64,000 bases of DNA from Salvator merianae (GCA_003586115.2 QVOM02000115.1:7484799-7548798), one strand, 5' to 3'; counted from the stretch's first letter, positions 37,284 through 50,400 are shown. A program made the numbers and translations. The notes: a model not told the origin generated them from the letters alone.

Positions 37284-38364
37284 AACCTAATTCTCAGCAT
37301 GTGACGAAATTCATCCATGGGTGGGGATCTCTGGAGCAGTCCAAATATTCTGAGGCTCCAACTCCCATCAGCTCTTACAGGGTTGGCCATATTGACTCCT
37401 CACTCCTGTTATTCTCCATAGAAAAAGGTTTGTCAGCCAGATTTGACCAGGGACGGAATACTCCATCAGCAAAGGTCCCTCTCCTGCGGCATGGTTGTCT
37501 CCTATTTTTAGGTGCCATTGAGTTGGCTTTGGCCTGGAAACCATATGAGCAGATGCTCAACAGTTTGATCAGACTTCAGGAAAATCACATAGCTTTTCCA
37601 AGGACACTGCAGTAGTTTCCCCAAGTAATATTTGATCCTGACCATCCATCTTTCTGTTGTCTTCCTCATCTGCTTTCTACAGCCTGTGTCTAGTATCTAA
37701 AGGTGAATTTGTATGAATTTACATTTTGCAGCCCAGATACAGTTTCTGCTACAAACTGAAGTAATGTTAGGAGGCAGTTATTTTGAGATAGTAGAATGAT
37801 GGTTGCCCATTTGGTAAATCCCAGTCATGGACTTCCCACCTTCTGCTTACTGAAGTAACACTAACAGTCTCCATTTTCTAGGGGCACAGTAACTACCTGC
37901 ACAATTATATCTTTCCCCTTTATTGTCCTGTGGTCTAATTTTTGTTTTGTATTTTTAAGATCTAACAGATTTCAGACACATACCAGATTCCACACTGGAC
38001 GTGCAGAATCCTTAGCCAACACAGACACGTTTCTGTTTGGATGTTGGAATTCCATACGGTACAAAGCTTTGTTTAATCGTGAGGAGCACAGATCAGCTCT
38101 CACGGAATTTGAACTCTTAATTACATTAACTGACCTGTAGCTTGTGCATTATCTCAAAGGACTATTTATTTATTTTGTACCAATCTGTTTCTTGTCAGAG
38201 CTCAGAGCATTCTTAAACAAAAGATTAATTGGACCCCTTGCTAGCTTTTCCCAGTGCAAAAACAGCAATTAATCTGGAACAGTTATCCCCATATAACTTA
38301 GGGGAAGACTTGCTGTTCTCTACCCCTCCATCTTGCATAGCCAACTTGAATTTAGAAGCAAATT

Positions 38365-38460
38365 TTTATTTATTTACCTATTTATTTAAGAATTTATATC
38401 CGATCCTCTATGCTAATGTCCCAGGGTGGATCACAACAATAAAACTATAAAATATATAGA
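38365..38460 (-). repeat. LINE 3' tail, reverse orientation
   Basis: TTTTTATTTATTTACC then ATTTAAGAATTTATATCC and GGGTGGATCACAACAATAAA is the form of an L2/CR1-like 3' end read backwards, with an (AAAT)n tail on the minus strand. No coding part is attached. Confidence 0.5.
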
Positions 38461-39116
38461 ATATACCTGAATGATATTTAAAATATAACCCTCTTTTCTG
38501 TAACATTTATTCCTCAGTTGCTGTTTTACAAAAAATGGGAGGAGAAGAATGACCCCCTTAAAAGAAAAGAAAACATTATTTGTAGAATGTTAACAGAGCT
38601 CTTTGAATTCTGAAGCGTTTTTTAAAAAACAAAATGCCAATAACAGCGACCTTCCTCCTCCAGAAAAATGAGCCTTTATTTCTCACTGATTTCCATTAAC
38701 TGCATGTATTATCTGAATTTTCAGCCCACCTGAACATACCCAAGTCTGTGAGTGAATCACATCAGTGAACAACTTGGTAGAGCCAAATTTAGGAAGAGTT
38801 TGCATTGTAAGAAATGCTCTTTATCTTAGAGCATAATACCTCAGCTGTAGGGGAGATATGAAGCAATTGAAGACGACAATATCTCAGCAGTTTCCCCTCC
38901 CTCAGGCACAAAATCATTCAGAAACCTGTGCTGTTCCAATATACAGTAATTAAACATTCCATTTCTAAAATCCACAGAGATTGACAAAATGCATGCATTA
39001 CTGTATTTTAAAACCTCACAGCTGCTTCCGTTCTTTTGTTCTGCCAGAATTCCTATAGTTTGGGCAGAGGAGAAACAGAGGGGCGTTGAATAGAAAAAGC
39101 TTTTACATCACTGCAT

Positions 39117-39145
39117 CTCTCCTCCTCCTCCTCCTCCTCCTCCTC
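39117..39145. repeat. (CTC)n microsatellite
   Basis: About nine uninterrupted CTC units. Confidence 0.9.
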
Positions 39146-40002
39146 AGCATTTACCAGCTGAATTTCTGCTTTCTACCTGATTGCTGTTAAGTCACAGGAG
39201 CCTGACCTGTTGCAATTTAGTAACCGGCAAATATAACCCTAGATAGTAGTGATTGTTCAGATAATAACAGTCTCTATTGCCTGGAAAGTATGCTAAGAGA
39301 TCTGACCAAGAAATGGGCTTCCTTTGTTGAGAAAGAGCATTCAGGGTTAAAATTAATTGCATTAAATGTTCTGGCAGGAGATTGGTCTGGCTGACTTCAA
39401 ATATTTCCTTCAATACTAAGGAAGGGACCAGTTGGAGAGGTGTAGAAGAGCTACCCCAGTGATCACTTTAAATGCTTGTGTCCTGAAGGTTATGAGAGAT
39501 CGGTACTGGCTTCAGTTAAATAATCTCCCTCTACTTTGGGGCAGGAGGAATGAAAGCTGGCATGCTGGTTCCCCTGGTAGCAAGTGGGATGCTAATACAA
39601 GCAGAATTCCACTCCCGGCAGCAAAAAAAGCCCAGCTGGAATTGCACAAGGGGACAAGGGGATAAGTCAACCCCTTGTGGTCCTCCATGGAGTGATGCCA
39701 GGCATGATTTTCACCTGTTAAGTTGCCTCCTCCCTCTTCTGTGCATCCACACGAGGCAGAGGAGGTGCCCTTTTGTCTGCCCCCTTGCCACCCAGAAGGG
39801 CATCCTAGGTGCCCATATGAATGTAGCCACATATTCCAGTGACTTGGTATATTTTGATCCCTAAATCATAAACAAGGTACATAAATGATGGAGAAGCTAT
39901 ACCAGGCATCTTCTGCCCTATTTTTCAGTAGAGGCGATAGAAGCAGAAGCAATTCATACATGGCACCTTCTTGCCTTCACTTTTATCTTTGGTCTACTTG
40001 CC

Positions 40003-40003
<1 letters not shown>

Positions 40004-40036
<33 letters not shown>

Positions 40037-40051
40037 AGATAAATAGCTAGC

Positions 40052-40102
<51 letters not shown>
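40004..40102. repeat. Compound (TTGA)n-(GATA)n microsatellite
   Basis: About eight TTGA units pass into a short imperfect stretch and then about thirteen GATA units. GATA tracts are common in squamate genomes. Confidence 0.95.
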
Positions 40103-42051
40103 TTCTCAGGGCTATCTCGCTTCATCTTCACTACTTCACTTTCTCTCACCTACAATAAATAGCTGGATGACTAAGGGTACAGCCTTTTCATACATAAACA
40201 TATTCTTCCTAATAAACTGTACTTTTCTAGTTTGATATATAAGTACTCATCTTTAGGCAATCTTTAGGAGGTCACTTCTATTAACACACATAATTATTTT
40301 GCTGTGTACATTGTGCAGTAAAGAGCAAATTGTAGACTAAAAAGGATTTAGAGGGAGATGGGGGCAGGGGGTATAGCCAAAATGTGTATTTTTCCAGTGA
40401 CACATGATTAGGCTTAGGCTATATCTGCATGCAGGAAAAATAGTAGCATTGGGGCAGCCAGAAAGATTGTCCTGGTGAAAGAGCAGGATGAAGAGCTCTT
40501 AGGGTGCATTTATGGCACGGGATGCAATGGGGTCAGCGTGCCACCTGTTCCTGGGTGGGCATGGTACAGGAGATGGAGAAGACCATCAGGAACATTTGAA
40601 TATCTGGTTTCTGGTGAAAAAAGCCATAAAGAATGTATTACTCGAATGATGCTCAGATGGGCTGGGTCCTTTTGGGTGATCAACCAATTGTAGTTAGAAC
40701 TCCAAGAAACAGGTCTACAGTGTGTATAGAATGGATGAAGCAGTATGGAGGTGCTCTATCCAGGGGATATTTGACAATGCATTTCAAAGGTATTTAAAAG
40801 AATAGGTAGCTGGAGACCAGGAGATACTCACATTTGATGTCTGTGTGGATTAAAGGCCTGTTCGCAATTGCCAGCATACTGTAGAACAGTATATACCATT
40901 CTACACTAGAACAGACCCACTGGTGCAATAATGGTCATTTGATAATTCCAAGGTGGAAAATGTGAAAAGGCACTTAGTTATAGGTAGTCACAAGACACAA
41001 AAGGATTTTGATAAGATCTGCTGAGGATGGATTTGAATGAAGTATGAAAGCTTTGCCTCACATTACACCATTTCCACATCTCAACTCCTTTCTTCTTGGC
41101 AGGAAAAAAAAAAAACACAATTCAAGAGTTCTCCTGGACATCAGTCATCTTCTACCCAGAGTAAGCAGCCAAAGGACTTTTTATCCCCCTCTCCTGGTCC
41201 CTTGGGCTCAACATGGGCATTGATAACTAGCAGCACAGCAGAATCTTGCTGTGATCAGGCTTAAAGTGAAAAGGAGTATTGATCCCTGGTTTCATTCCTT
41301 CATTCTTAGTATTAATTGCAAACGCAGGCTAGCGACTTCCAAAGATCACAGAACAGCTATTTAGATTTAAAATGTCAGAAAGGCTTTCCCACTCCAATAT
41401 TCTTTCAGGTTGTAGCAGCCAGGAACAACTCAGAACCTAACCAGGAGTAAGCCCAATTAGACTTCAAAGGAGTGATTTCTAAAGAGAAACATGTAGGATT
41501 TCATCATAAAAAATATGATCAAAAATTGTAATAATAAAGGTGATATGGCTGTGTGAATTTAGAAAGCAGGCTCTCTTGCTAATGACAAAATCTTTCAGGG
41601 ACCACTGGTAGTTTTCATAGTTTAAATTCTCACTCCTCCATGCTATGTAATAGCTGTCAATTTAGTATATTACATTTGAATCAATGCTCCTAACAATAAA
41701 GAGAAAAAAATTACCTGAACAGTTTTCCACCCAGGGCAGACGCACAACAGCATATCAGCAGTAGACATTTTTTCATATCTCCCTTTTCTGCCCACAAGGA
41801 CCATAAAAAGAAATTAAAGTAGGAAACAGCTTTCATTACCTTTCTAAAAACTCTAGGCTGTTTAAAGACCTGACATTATTGGTAAATAATTCGTTCATAA
41901 TTTTGTGTAAATGTTCAGCATCACTCATGAGATATCCTCCTTGTCAGACTCTCAAAATTGTTAGCCTGTTGGCAGCCCCAAATTTGTGAGTACACTTCAC
42001 GTGTTGCAACTCTCAAATTGCCAGTCCTTGTTTTTCGACCTTGTAAATTTT

Positions 42052-43302
42052 GGCCGCAGTCGGACATCGTCAATGTAATCCGTATCAGAAGAGTACACGC
42101 AGTGAATTCGTCTTCTGGTCGTTCCCACAGTTACACTTTAACACGGAGTCAATTCGTACTTGCTCGTTCCCACACTGATATTTCCCGTGCTTGGCAGTAC
42201 CCATTCTGCCTCCATCCCTCGTCAAATTCCCCTCCCCGTGCAGTCAGTGATTTGCTGCAGTCCCAACGTTCAAACCTTGACGTCACAGGGGCGGGAAAGC
42301 AAAGCTCTGCTCTCCGTAGGCCCCGGCTGCTGCCTCAGAACATGGATTCACTTGGCAGCCTTACCAGTCATTCGTCATTTGCTCATTCTCCCCACTACAG
42401 CCTCTATCTACACAAGCAGAACTTTAAAACTGCAAGTTTTTTAAAGTTCTTTTGAAATGCTGATGACATTTCTGCTCCCCTGCTGGTGCACTTTAACGCA
42501 ACTGCGCAATTTAAAAGTAGCGTAAAAGCAGGGAGAGGTCCATAACAAAGGGAAACAGTGGGGAGGGAACGTGGGGGCCCCCTACTATTTTGACAGTGCT
42601 GTTCATCGCCAGCAAATGGACTTCAAAGAAGGGGCTGGCGATGAACAGTACTATCAAAATAGTAGAGCGGGGGATGTTCCCGCCCCACTTTTTCCCTTTG
42701 CTATGGACCTCTCTCTGCTTTTACGCTACTTTTAAATTGCGCCATCTCCCCCCGTGACATCCCCCGAGACAGCTGTGTAGCTCTCGGCAAAGCTCATCTT
42801 GGTTCTTTGTTGGGGCAAGAGGACTGCAACCCCAAACAGGCGCTGTTTATTTTTTGCTTTAAAGAGCAGACGGAAGTGGAGGAAGCCTTTACGTTCTTCC
42901 TCTAATGAAGGATAAAGAAAGAGAAAGGACCACAGCTTAGCAAAATAAAAAGGTGGACAATTTCTTTTCTGCTGGCAGCAATGGGGATAATGGAGGAAAC
43001 TACTGCGCTTCCTGCCCACCCACAAAGTCTGTCATTGGACGGCACAAAATGGGGATCCCTCCCTCTGCACGCCCCCAAAACAGTATGGTCCCTCCAAAAT
43101 AATCGCTTTCCCCGTGCCCACAGCACAAAGTAAAGCGCGCTAGCGATCTGGAACGGCTTGAGAGTTCATTAAATCCAAAGACAAAGTAATCCGCTTTTAG
43201 CCAATTTAATCCATAAAAATTACGGAACGGCAAGATCATGTCGGGACAGCGGGAAGTGAAGACGGCCTTTAAACTGATTAAATGCCGTGTCCGACCGCAG
43301 CC
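42052..43302. mobile_element. 1251-bp non-autonomous DNA transposon with a central palindrome
   Basis: The ends are 15-bp inverted repeats with two mismatches (GGCCGCAGTCGGACA against GGCTGCGGTCGGACA). The interior holds a 240-bp palindrome at 42504-42742 and no transposase frame. A decayed copy in the opposite orientation lies at 16115-17905, which confirms it as a family. Open frames on both strands are chance. I could not identify the superfamily, and no exact target-site duplication was seen. Confidence 0.8.
42504..42742. repeat. Long palindrome with 110-bp arms
   Basis: The left arm runs from GCGCAATTTAAAAGTAGCG to GTTCATCGCCAGC at 42613. The right arm runs from GCTGGCGATGAAC at 42634 to CGCTACTTTTAAATTGCGC. 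The arms are near-identical and separated by only 20 bp, so single strands would fold into a long hairpin. Confidence 0.9.
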
Positions 43303-43929
43303 TTTCTCTTATTATAAAAGATACAAAAAGGTCAGATGCAACTGCACATTCAAGCAATACTTGGCCACAGTTGCCTCAAAACCAAACACAGCCTTAAAGT
43401 TTGGGCCTATCTACACCATTAATCCACCTCGTTCTGATGGTTTTTTTTCCTTACATAATGCTAGTCCAATAAAACTTCCCACATCCTTCATATATTCAAA
43501 ATAATTTGTTCTTTTTATTTTCAGACTGTCAGGCTACAAATCTTCCAGATACCAGATTGGATATGTTTAAAACATTCTGTTCAAAATGTTACTGTCTGCT
43601 TTTGTTTAACTGAACAACATTAGCTGTCCAGCAAGTCCAGGTTTTTTTGTTTGTTTGTTTTGTTTTTTGTCGAAGTGCTGGATGAACCATCTCTCTCTTT
43701 GTTTTTTGCTATAATTCCCAAGGGCTTCAAGCACAGAAAAAAATATACTATTATTATGTGTTGTCTGTACTGACCATCAGATATAATGAGTGAAGTTTGG
43801 GCTGACTGTTAATTCAAAACCTAAATAAGGATTTAGAAATCAATGAAGTATCTTCAAAGATTGTGATTAGTTCCAAGTACTGGTACTTTGAGCAGATACG
43901 GACTTGTTTGTTCATTTCTTATTAAAGAC

Positions 43930-44150
43930 TTCATCTTTCTTCACTGCAACTTCCCATATTTCTGTTGCTAAGGTCTGTATTGGGATAGCAAAGATAAACA
44001 GAGGAAGAAGGTAGGCGTAACAAAAATTAGTCCAGTCGTTACCAAAGTGGACATAGCAGAAGCCCTAGACTTGCCACACAGCAACTGTTAATTCTATGCC
44101 ATCAAACACCTTTTTAGCATCTAGATATACTATAGTTCATTCCTTTTCAA
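43930..44150 (-). mobile_element. L1 LINE fragment (reverse transcriptase)
   Basis: The minus strand reads TIVYLDAKKVFDGIE (the LDAEKAFDRVEW-type block) and, after a deletion, LLPLFIFAIPIQTLATEI (the SPLLFxIAIEPLAxxI-type block). It is short and broken. Confidence 0.75.
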
Positions 44151-44655
44151 AATCATGTAATTAATTGTTTTTTTTAAGGTCATAACTGTCCTTGAACCTT
44201 TACACTATGTGTTCTCTTTTCCATAGGAGTGACTTTGTTGGCATACATATTGATCATACTCTAATTTTCTTTCTGCTTAAATGCCTAGATGTCCAATTTC
44301 ATATTTTATTCTCCCAGGTTTCTACTCAAGAGAAAGCTAATATAGCCAATGAGTATCAGCGTCTCTTGAAAAATCAGGAAAGAAACTAAGGGAAACACAA
44401 TTTAATTGGGCACATAGATATGTATTCTGTGCACAGCTGGTAATATGACTTGGTAATATGCCTTGGTATCTTGGCTACCATCATACACATAAAAGTTATA
44501 TATTTCAGCATAGGGGAGATGTGACCATTAAATGTAGTTACAATATAACACAGAATATTATTTTGTTTCTCTAGTCTTATTTTGTCTCTTTATTAGGGCT
44601 CAGGTTTAATTCTTTGTTCCATCCACACTAGAGGAGTACTATACATGCTATACAG

Positions 44656-44854
44656 CAGTGGTCCACAACCTTTTTTGCACCAGGGACCGGCTTCAAGTAA
44701 GACCATTTTTTCATTGCCCAGCAGGGCGGGATGGGGGTGGGGCATGGGCGGGGCTTTGGTCGTGTTTAGTGCTGGTCTGTGGCAGCAGCACGGACCGGCA
44801 AAAAAACCCCAATGGCCCGGTCCTGGTCCGCGGACCAGTGGTTGGGGACCCCTG
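44656..44854. mobile_element. hAT MITE (199 bp) with 8-bp target-site duplication
   Basis: The ends CAGTGGTCCACAACC and GGTTGGGGACCCCTG are inverted repeats with two mismatches. The element is flanked by identical copies of CTATACAG (44648-44655 and 44855-44862). Eight-base duplications of the form nTnnnnAn are typical of hAT transposons. The interior is GC-rich with a GGTCCGCGGACC palindrome. No coding capacity. Confidence 0.92.
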
Positions 44855-45407
44855 CTATACAGTATTTGATTCCTCTTGGCTGGGTAAAGAGACTCCAATC
44901 CTGTGTCTTTGACCATTTCCACATTTACCTCTAGTGCAGTCCAGGAAGGGGTCTAATGAGCCTGGCTACCACACGTTACCACTAGATAGTTCAGGTCCCA
45001 CATGGGATGAAACATAGAGTGGGTAAGGTCTTTCACAGGCGAACAAGCGAAGAGGGACAGACAGAGGCAGTAACTGGTGAGCAGCAAGCAGAGCTGGAAG
45101 GCTCTCTGATTCCATTGGCAAAGGAGAAGCCCCCCGATAGAGGTGGCAGCAAAGAAGAATGCAGAGACAGGCCTTGGAAGGAGCTCTGCCATCAGAGGAT
45201 CTTACAGGTACCAAGGTGTTGCATCCAGCTTCACTAGTTTCCCGCTTGAGAAAGGGGGCTCCTTGGGGCTTCTCTGGCCAGAGGGCATGACTGGCTTTTA
45301 CTCTGCAACCCCCTCCCTTTGGTTTATCTTCCTAATGTCCCTGCAAGGGAGGCTGAAAGACAAAGTTGGTGGGTTCAGAGGAAAAAAAGAACTGATTGCT
45401 CACAGTT

Positions 45408-45408
<1 letters not shown>

Positions 45409-45445
<37 letters not shown>
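45409..45445. repeat. (CAAT)n microsatellite
   Basis: About nine CAAT units; the asparagine/serine/isoleucine-rich frames across it are artefacts. Confidence 0.95.
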
Positions 45446-45639
45446 TCAGCTGCACCCACAGCTCCTCAGGCATGAAGCCCATTGTTGCACGTTCCCACCA
45501 TCACCCCCCCAGCAAGGATCCACCCAGCCTTGCTCCGAGTATGGAGAAGGTGCTGCCTCTCTGGAGGACTGCTCTGCCACCCCAGCTACCTCCAGTTCCT
45601 AATCAGATGGTGCAAGAAAGGAAGGATGGTTAACAAGAC

Positions 45640-45930
45640 CTTCGAAGCTTCCTGCCACTGCCATGGCAACTGGCAACACTATGCAGATGGGCAGGCACAG
45701 CCAAGTTGCGCTGCACCATCACGCAGCTGTAGCCATGCCACACCACACAGCTGTGCATTCACGGTCTGTACCAGGAGCAGTCCAGCTGCTCCTGGTACAA
45801 CTTTGGAGCATGATTTTGTGCTCCAAAGCTAGTAGAGATTGGGAGCAGCTGTAGTCTGCTCTCGATTGCGAGGGCCTCCACAAAGTGCAGAGGCACTTGA
45901 CTAGTGAATGAATGAATGAATTTATTTGTA
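45640..45930. mobile_element. Possible non-autonomous DNA element with perfect hairpin
   Basis: It contains a perfect 14-bp-arm hairpin (TGTACCAGGAGCAG and CTGCTCCTGGTACA around five bases at 45781-45785). Ordered blocks are shared with 23900-24310, and the CAGCTGCTCCTGGTACA core also occurs in the hairpin at 62204-62345. The ends are not defined. Confidence 0.5.
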
Positions 45931-46129
45931 CGGTCAATGACCAGAATCAAGATACATAAAAAAAAAAAATCCTTAGCATATTTAAAATCATCATATAAAA
46001 ATAATGTATAAAATGACTAGTGACGGTCTCTGATGCTGACTAGCTTCAAGTGTGAAGAGGCCCAGTGATAAAGCCAAAATGAAGTTCAAGAGAAATCAAT
46101 ATGAAGTCAAGCATTTAGATATCAAAACA

Positions 46130-46235
46130 AACAAAAATCAAAAGACATGTGTTGGATGGCTTTGTAGAAATATTTGTGAAAAGATCTTGGTGTCTTTGTG
46201 GATCATAAGGTGAATGTACAGTACAACAGTTAAGG
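46130..46235 (+). mobile_element. Possible CR1-like LINE scrap
   Basis: AAAAGATCTTGGTGTCTTTG followed by TGGATCATAAGGTGAATGTA reads KDLGVFVDHKVN, a block typical of CR1-like reverse transcriptase C-terminal regions. The flanks are too decayed to confirm. Confidence 0.45.
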
Positions 46236-46689
46236 ACTCACCTATATACAAAGCTGTGAAAACACATTAAGTAATGCTTATTCCATTTACCCCACACAAA
46301 GTGTTTGCTGTGCATCAAGTGTGCAGTATCTCAATCACTCATCTGTTTTCTTGCATGCTGAGGCCAGTCTGGGAAGCCCGTCCCCTCTCTATCCACAGCA
46401 CCCAGCCCTTCTGTGCGGTGTTGATTGTTCATTTTTATTGTTAAAAAAATTGTTTAAAAAAATTAAATTGTAATACTGATCTTTGGGTCCATTTGAGTGC
46501 AATAATAGATTTGAATTTGAATTTGATTGGTAGTTTCTTCGGTCAGTCTCCGGGCATTTTTAAAAAGAATTCTGTTCGTACCTGCACAAAAGAGCACTTA
46601 TAAACCACCATACCTGCATGGGAATCTACACCAAAACAAAGCCAAAAAAATTAAGAATCAGATATAGAGGCACAGAAAAGAGGCGGCCT

Positions 46690-47410
46690 TCCCCCCACTC
46701 TTCACCTCCACAAGAACAAAGCAAGAGGCAGGGGTCCCAACCTGAACCAGTCTAAAGTGATGTGCATCCCTTAGACCCTTCTGAGTGGAGCAATTCAATT
46801 AGACAGTGATTTTGGAAGGAGGAGTGTCCCAAAGAGGAAACAGAGACTTGTGAGAAAAGTTGTACAATGCCCTTCCTGAATAAATGATCTAGCAAGATCT
46901 GCACAGGAAGTGGGGAAGTGTGCTACAAGCATAGCAGTCTTTCCCCAGAGAATTAAGAGGAGCACTCCCCCTGTGGTGCTCCTCATAAAGCACTGGCATG
47001 CTGTCTGCACCCTGCCTGCTGCTCCCATCTGTCAAGGTTGAAGCCGGAAAATCACTGGCTGTGATCTTGATGGTTGGAAGTAGCTCCCCCATCCATCAAG
47101 ATTGCAGTCAGAGAATCCTCGGTTTTGGTCTTATTTGTTGAGGGATCATCAAACATAGGAAATGGTCCCATGGAGGCTTTCAAGGAGTTGGGCAGCTTTC
47201 CTCGAGCAACAGCAACAGCAGCTCAGAGCTCTTTCTCCCATTCTGGCATTCAAGTGCTGTAAGGAATGTGTTTAGCAGCATGACAGAGGGACAAGTGCAA
47301 GTTGGTGCAGACACTGCACCCATTCAGCACACTGAAGGCATCATGAGGGAGCAGGGTTATGTGGATCCTTCCCCCTTTGTGGTGCGTTCATGTTGCCATA
47401 TGAATCCTGC
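46690..47410. repeat. Region with inverted and repeated CCATCAAGATCACAGCC motifs
   Basis: At 47050-47073 the motif is present in reverse (GGCTGTGATCTTGATGG), and at 47090-47114 in forward form (CCATCAAGATTGCAGTCAG). Forward relatives lie near 51973 and 52066. This suggests shared repeat ancestry of the 46.7-47.4 and 51.9-52.2 kb regions. Confidence 0.4.
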
Positions 47411-47429
47411 CTTTAACTAAGCTGGCTTG

Positions 47430-50400
47430 GATGGAAACATACACATATACAAAAGCTATTTCTCTCCCTTCCAGCAAATACAGCATTCATAGCTTGCTGG
47501 CTTTCACAGAGTCCTTTGAAAGGAAGGAGCGGGTGATTTGGGAGAAACAGGCTGCTTTTAGATTGTTGATTTCTGAGTTGACAGCTGGTTTGGGGAAGGG
47601 AACTAACAAAAAATGCTGAACTCACACAGTGTCACTGAAAGGAGAAAGGAATAGCTTTACAAATAGAAATCTACAGGTTGCAAATACAAATGCAAAATAA
47701 GGAGCCTTCCTTTAACTAGGAATGATTTATAACAAAATAATTCTGCAGTGTGGATCTCATTGAAAGCTCCACAGAAACAGGGAAGCACTTATATGATCAG
47801 GCAGCCTTTCACAGAGTGCTTTGAAAGCTGATTCTTGAATATTTCAGAGGTTTATGAGGAAATTTATTAGCTTCTAAGGGGGAGATTTGCAAGCTATAAA
47901 ATGGAGTCAGGGAAGTGAAGGAAGGAATTAACCAGGCTTAGGATTAAATGACCAATCTTTATTAAAAGAAAAATAATTGCTTTAAGCTAATCAACAGCAC
48001 AATCCAAAAGTGTAGAGTGGGAAACTTAGCTTAATATGCAAAAATAAGTTAAAAAAGAAAAAGCAATGTCCTAAGAGTAAAATAAAAGGCAATGCCAATA
48101 AAATATTTTAAAATGTTTTAAATCAGCACAAAGGTACTTAACTAATTTAATTCAACCTGAGGTAGCATCCATAGAGTCTTTTCAGATTGTGCCAGATGTG
48201 ATCTGAGACCAAAAACTCCACATACCTGGGCATTTCCCAGGAAGCCCTGCTGGCTGCACAGGCCCTCAGACTGGCCTGTTCTCAGGTATGGAAACTGCTT
48301 CTGGGAATGCTCCAACAGGACACCATTTTAAAGTCGTCTTCCTTGCATCCCAGTCATGCTCTCTCGTCCTGCCACCGCCATGTGGAGAGGCAGTGGTGGT
48401 AGGAATGCCCCAGCCTCCAAAAAATGGCCCACTTCCAGACTATTTCCTGCAATCCCAGGCATGCTGCTGAACTGTCCTCAGCCTAGAACTTCAGAGTCAG
48501 AGAAGTTCCATTCCCCAGCTCTGAAGGTAGGCCAGGATGAAGTACTGTCCTTCGGACAGCCATTACATGCTCCACCCTACCCTGCCACATTCCTGGCTCA
48601 ATCAGGGTGGTGGGCACTGCAGCGCACAGTCCAAAAGCTGCCATGCTTTCCAGAGCAGCAACTTCTAGAAAACAGGAAGAGTGTAATATGAAATATGTTC
48701 ATAGAAAGGTGACAGGGATGCTGAGAAAGAGAATGTCCATTGGGGACAAAGGGAAGGGCAATTAACAGGTGACAGAAGTAGCTCCAGTGGCTGGTAATGA
48801 TGGACAAAGCCTCAAGTCCATAACTCTGTCTCATCTACACAACAGTCAATCCCCCAAACATGGTGGTAAAATTCATACAGGTGTCTGCAGCAAGGACCCA
48901 TGGAGCAGGATTCAAGGGCAGAGGAGTTGGCAAAGCTCCAGCTGGAGGCTTCGTTTGACCTCCTCAAATCATGTTCTGATCCATTGCAGATCCAAATGTG
49001 GTTTGGGAGAATTTAGAAGAAGCTCTCCAATCAGTTCCTCATCTTTCTTCTGTTGCCCAGAGAAAGTGTTTTGTGGGCTGTTGACATCCTAGATAAAATA
49101 GAAAAGGGAATAAGGAGGCTGCACTCATGCCCACTTCACCCTTTTGAAGGGAACCTTCCTTCATCAGGGTGTGTGAGGTCTGGAGGAATGGCTGAAAGAA
49201 TTGGTTCTACGTAGGGGAAAAATTATTGTGGTCTTCAAACTATTGTAGGCATGTCATTTATAAATATAGTGCAGATTCCAATACACGAGAATTAAAGAGT
49301 GGATGAAAACTGCTAGCTGATTGGGGTAACCTGGCATTTCCTTTTCTCTTTCATTACTCTATGTAGAATTTAAGTGTGTATGAATCTGTGTTTATTGCAT
49401 TTTCTATATTGTGTTGTTTTTAAATGTATTATTATGCATAGTTTAACTTCGCAAATGTAGTATTGTACTTTGCAATGCTTTGAGGATATAAATAAAATAA
49501 ATGGAAGGAACAACTTTTTCAATGCCTAGAACAACTTTTTCCACCATCAAGTGAAACAAAATGCTTTTGCAGTTCAGGATTTCCAGATCCTTTTGGAACA
49601 ACACCAATATTTGAAGTCATCAATTCAGAAGACGTCCCTTGATGTTCCATCTGTTTTTACAAAGAATGATTTTTTCTCCAAGCTAGAAAATATACAGGCA
49701 ACCTTTTATGTGACTGTTATCAAGGCACACCATTTTAGGAGCTCATCTCATTAACAGATGCACTGTATTAACTTCTGAAACATTAACATATTCATTACTC
49801 CCCTTGTAAGCGTGGATCTGTAAAAAAAAAAAGTAAACTAATATCCAAAAGGGAAATGATACAGAAACTTTGAAAGATAACAACTATCGAAAGACTACTT
49901 AAGATTTTACAGAACCTGTTTAAATTATTCTTTAGGAAATGTGTGAAAACAAAGTGCCACCTGAGGAAGCACATTTTTTTTCATGCAAGTGTAAATGGGC
50001 CACATTCTACACTACCTTGCTTTTTTGAATGCAATGCAGTGGCAGGTTGTTGTAATTATTGCCATCGGCAGGAGAATAATCGTGTTTCTGCAGCGCTTAG
50101 AATGCCAAAGAATGCTAATAAATGCAAAGGTAAATCAGCAGTTTTTCAAAATGTTCTGTGTAAAAGGTAATCCAGTTACTGGCTGGCTTATGCACTGGCC
50201 ATTTTGCAGCCATCGTCATGGAATGAGACAAAAGTACATCCAGATCATATATACTATACAGAATCCTATAGACACACTCATGTATCCCATATGCACATGA
50301 TAAATGCACATAACTGCACAGACACATGGACCCAGACATGCAAGTGTGTGTGCGTATGTGTATTGTGTGTGCGCGCACATTCTTTTGACATCCTCTGAAA

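Noticed and set aside
41958..42455. 165-codon open frame, plus strand
   Set aside because: It starts before and runs into the 1251-bp DNA transposon, has no conserved domain, and does not align with a frame in the decayed 16-kb copy.
45319..45633. Repetitive Asn/Gln/Ser/Ile open frames
   Set aside because: They are translation of the (CAAT)n microsatellite in several frames.
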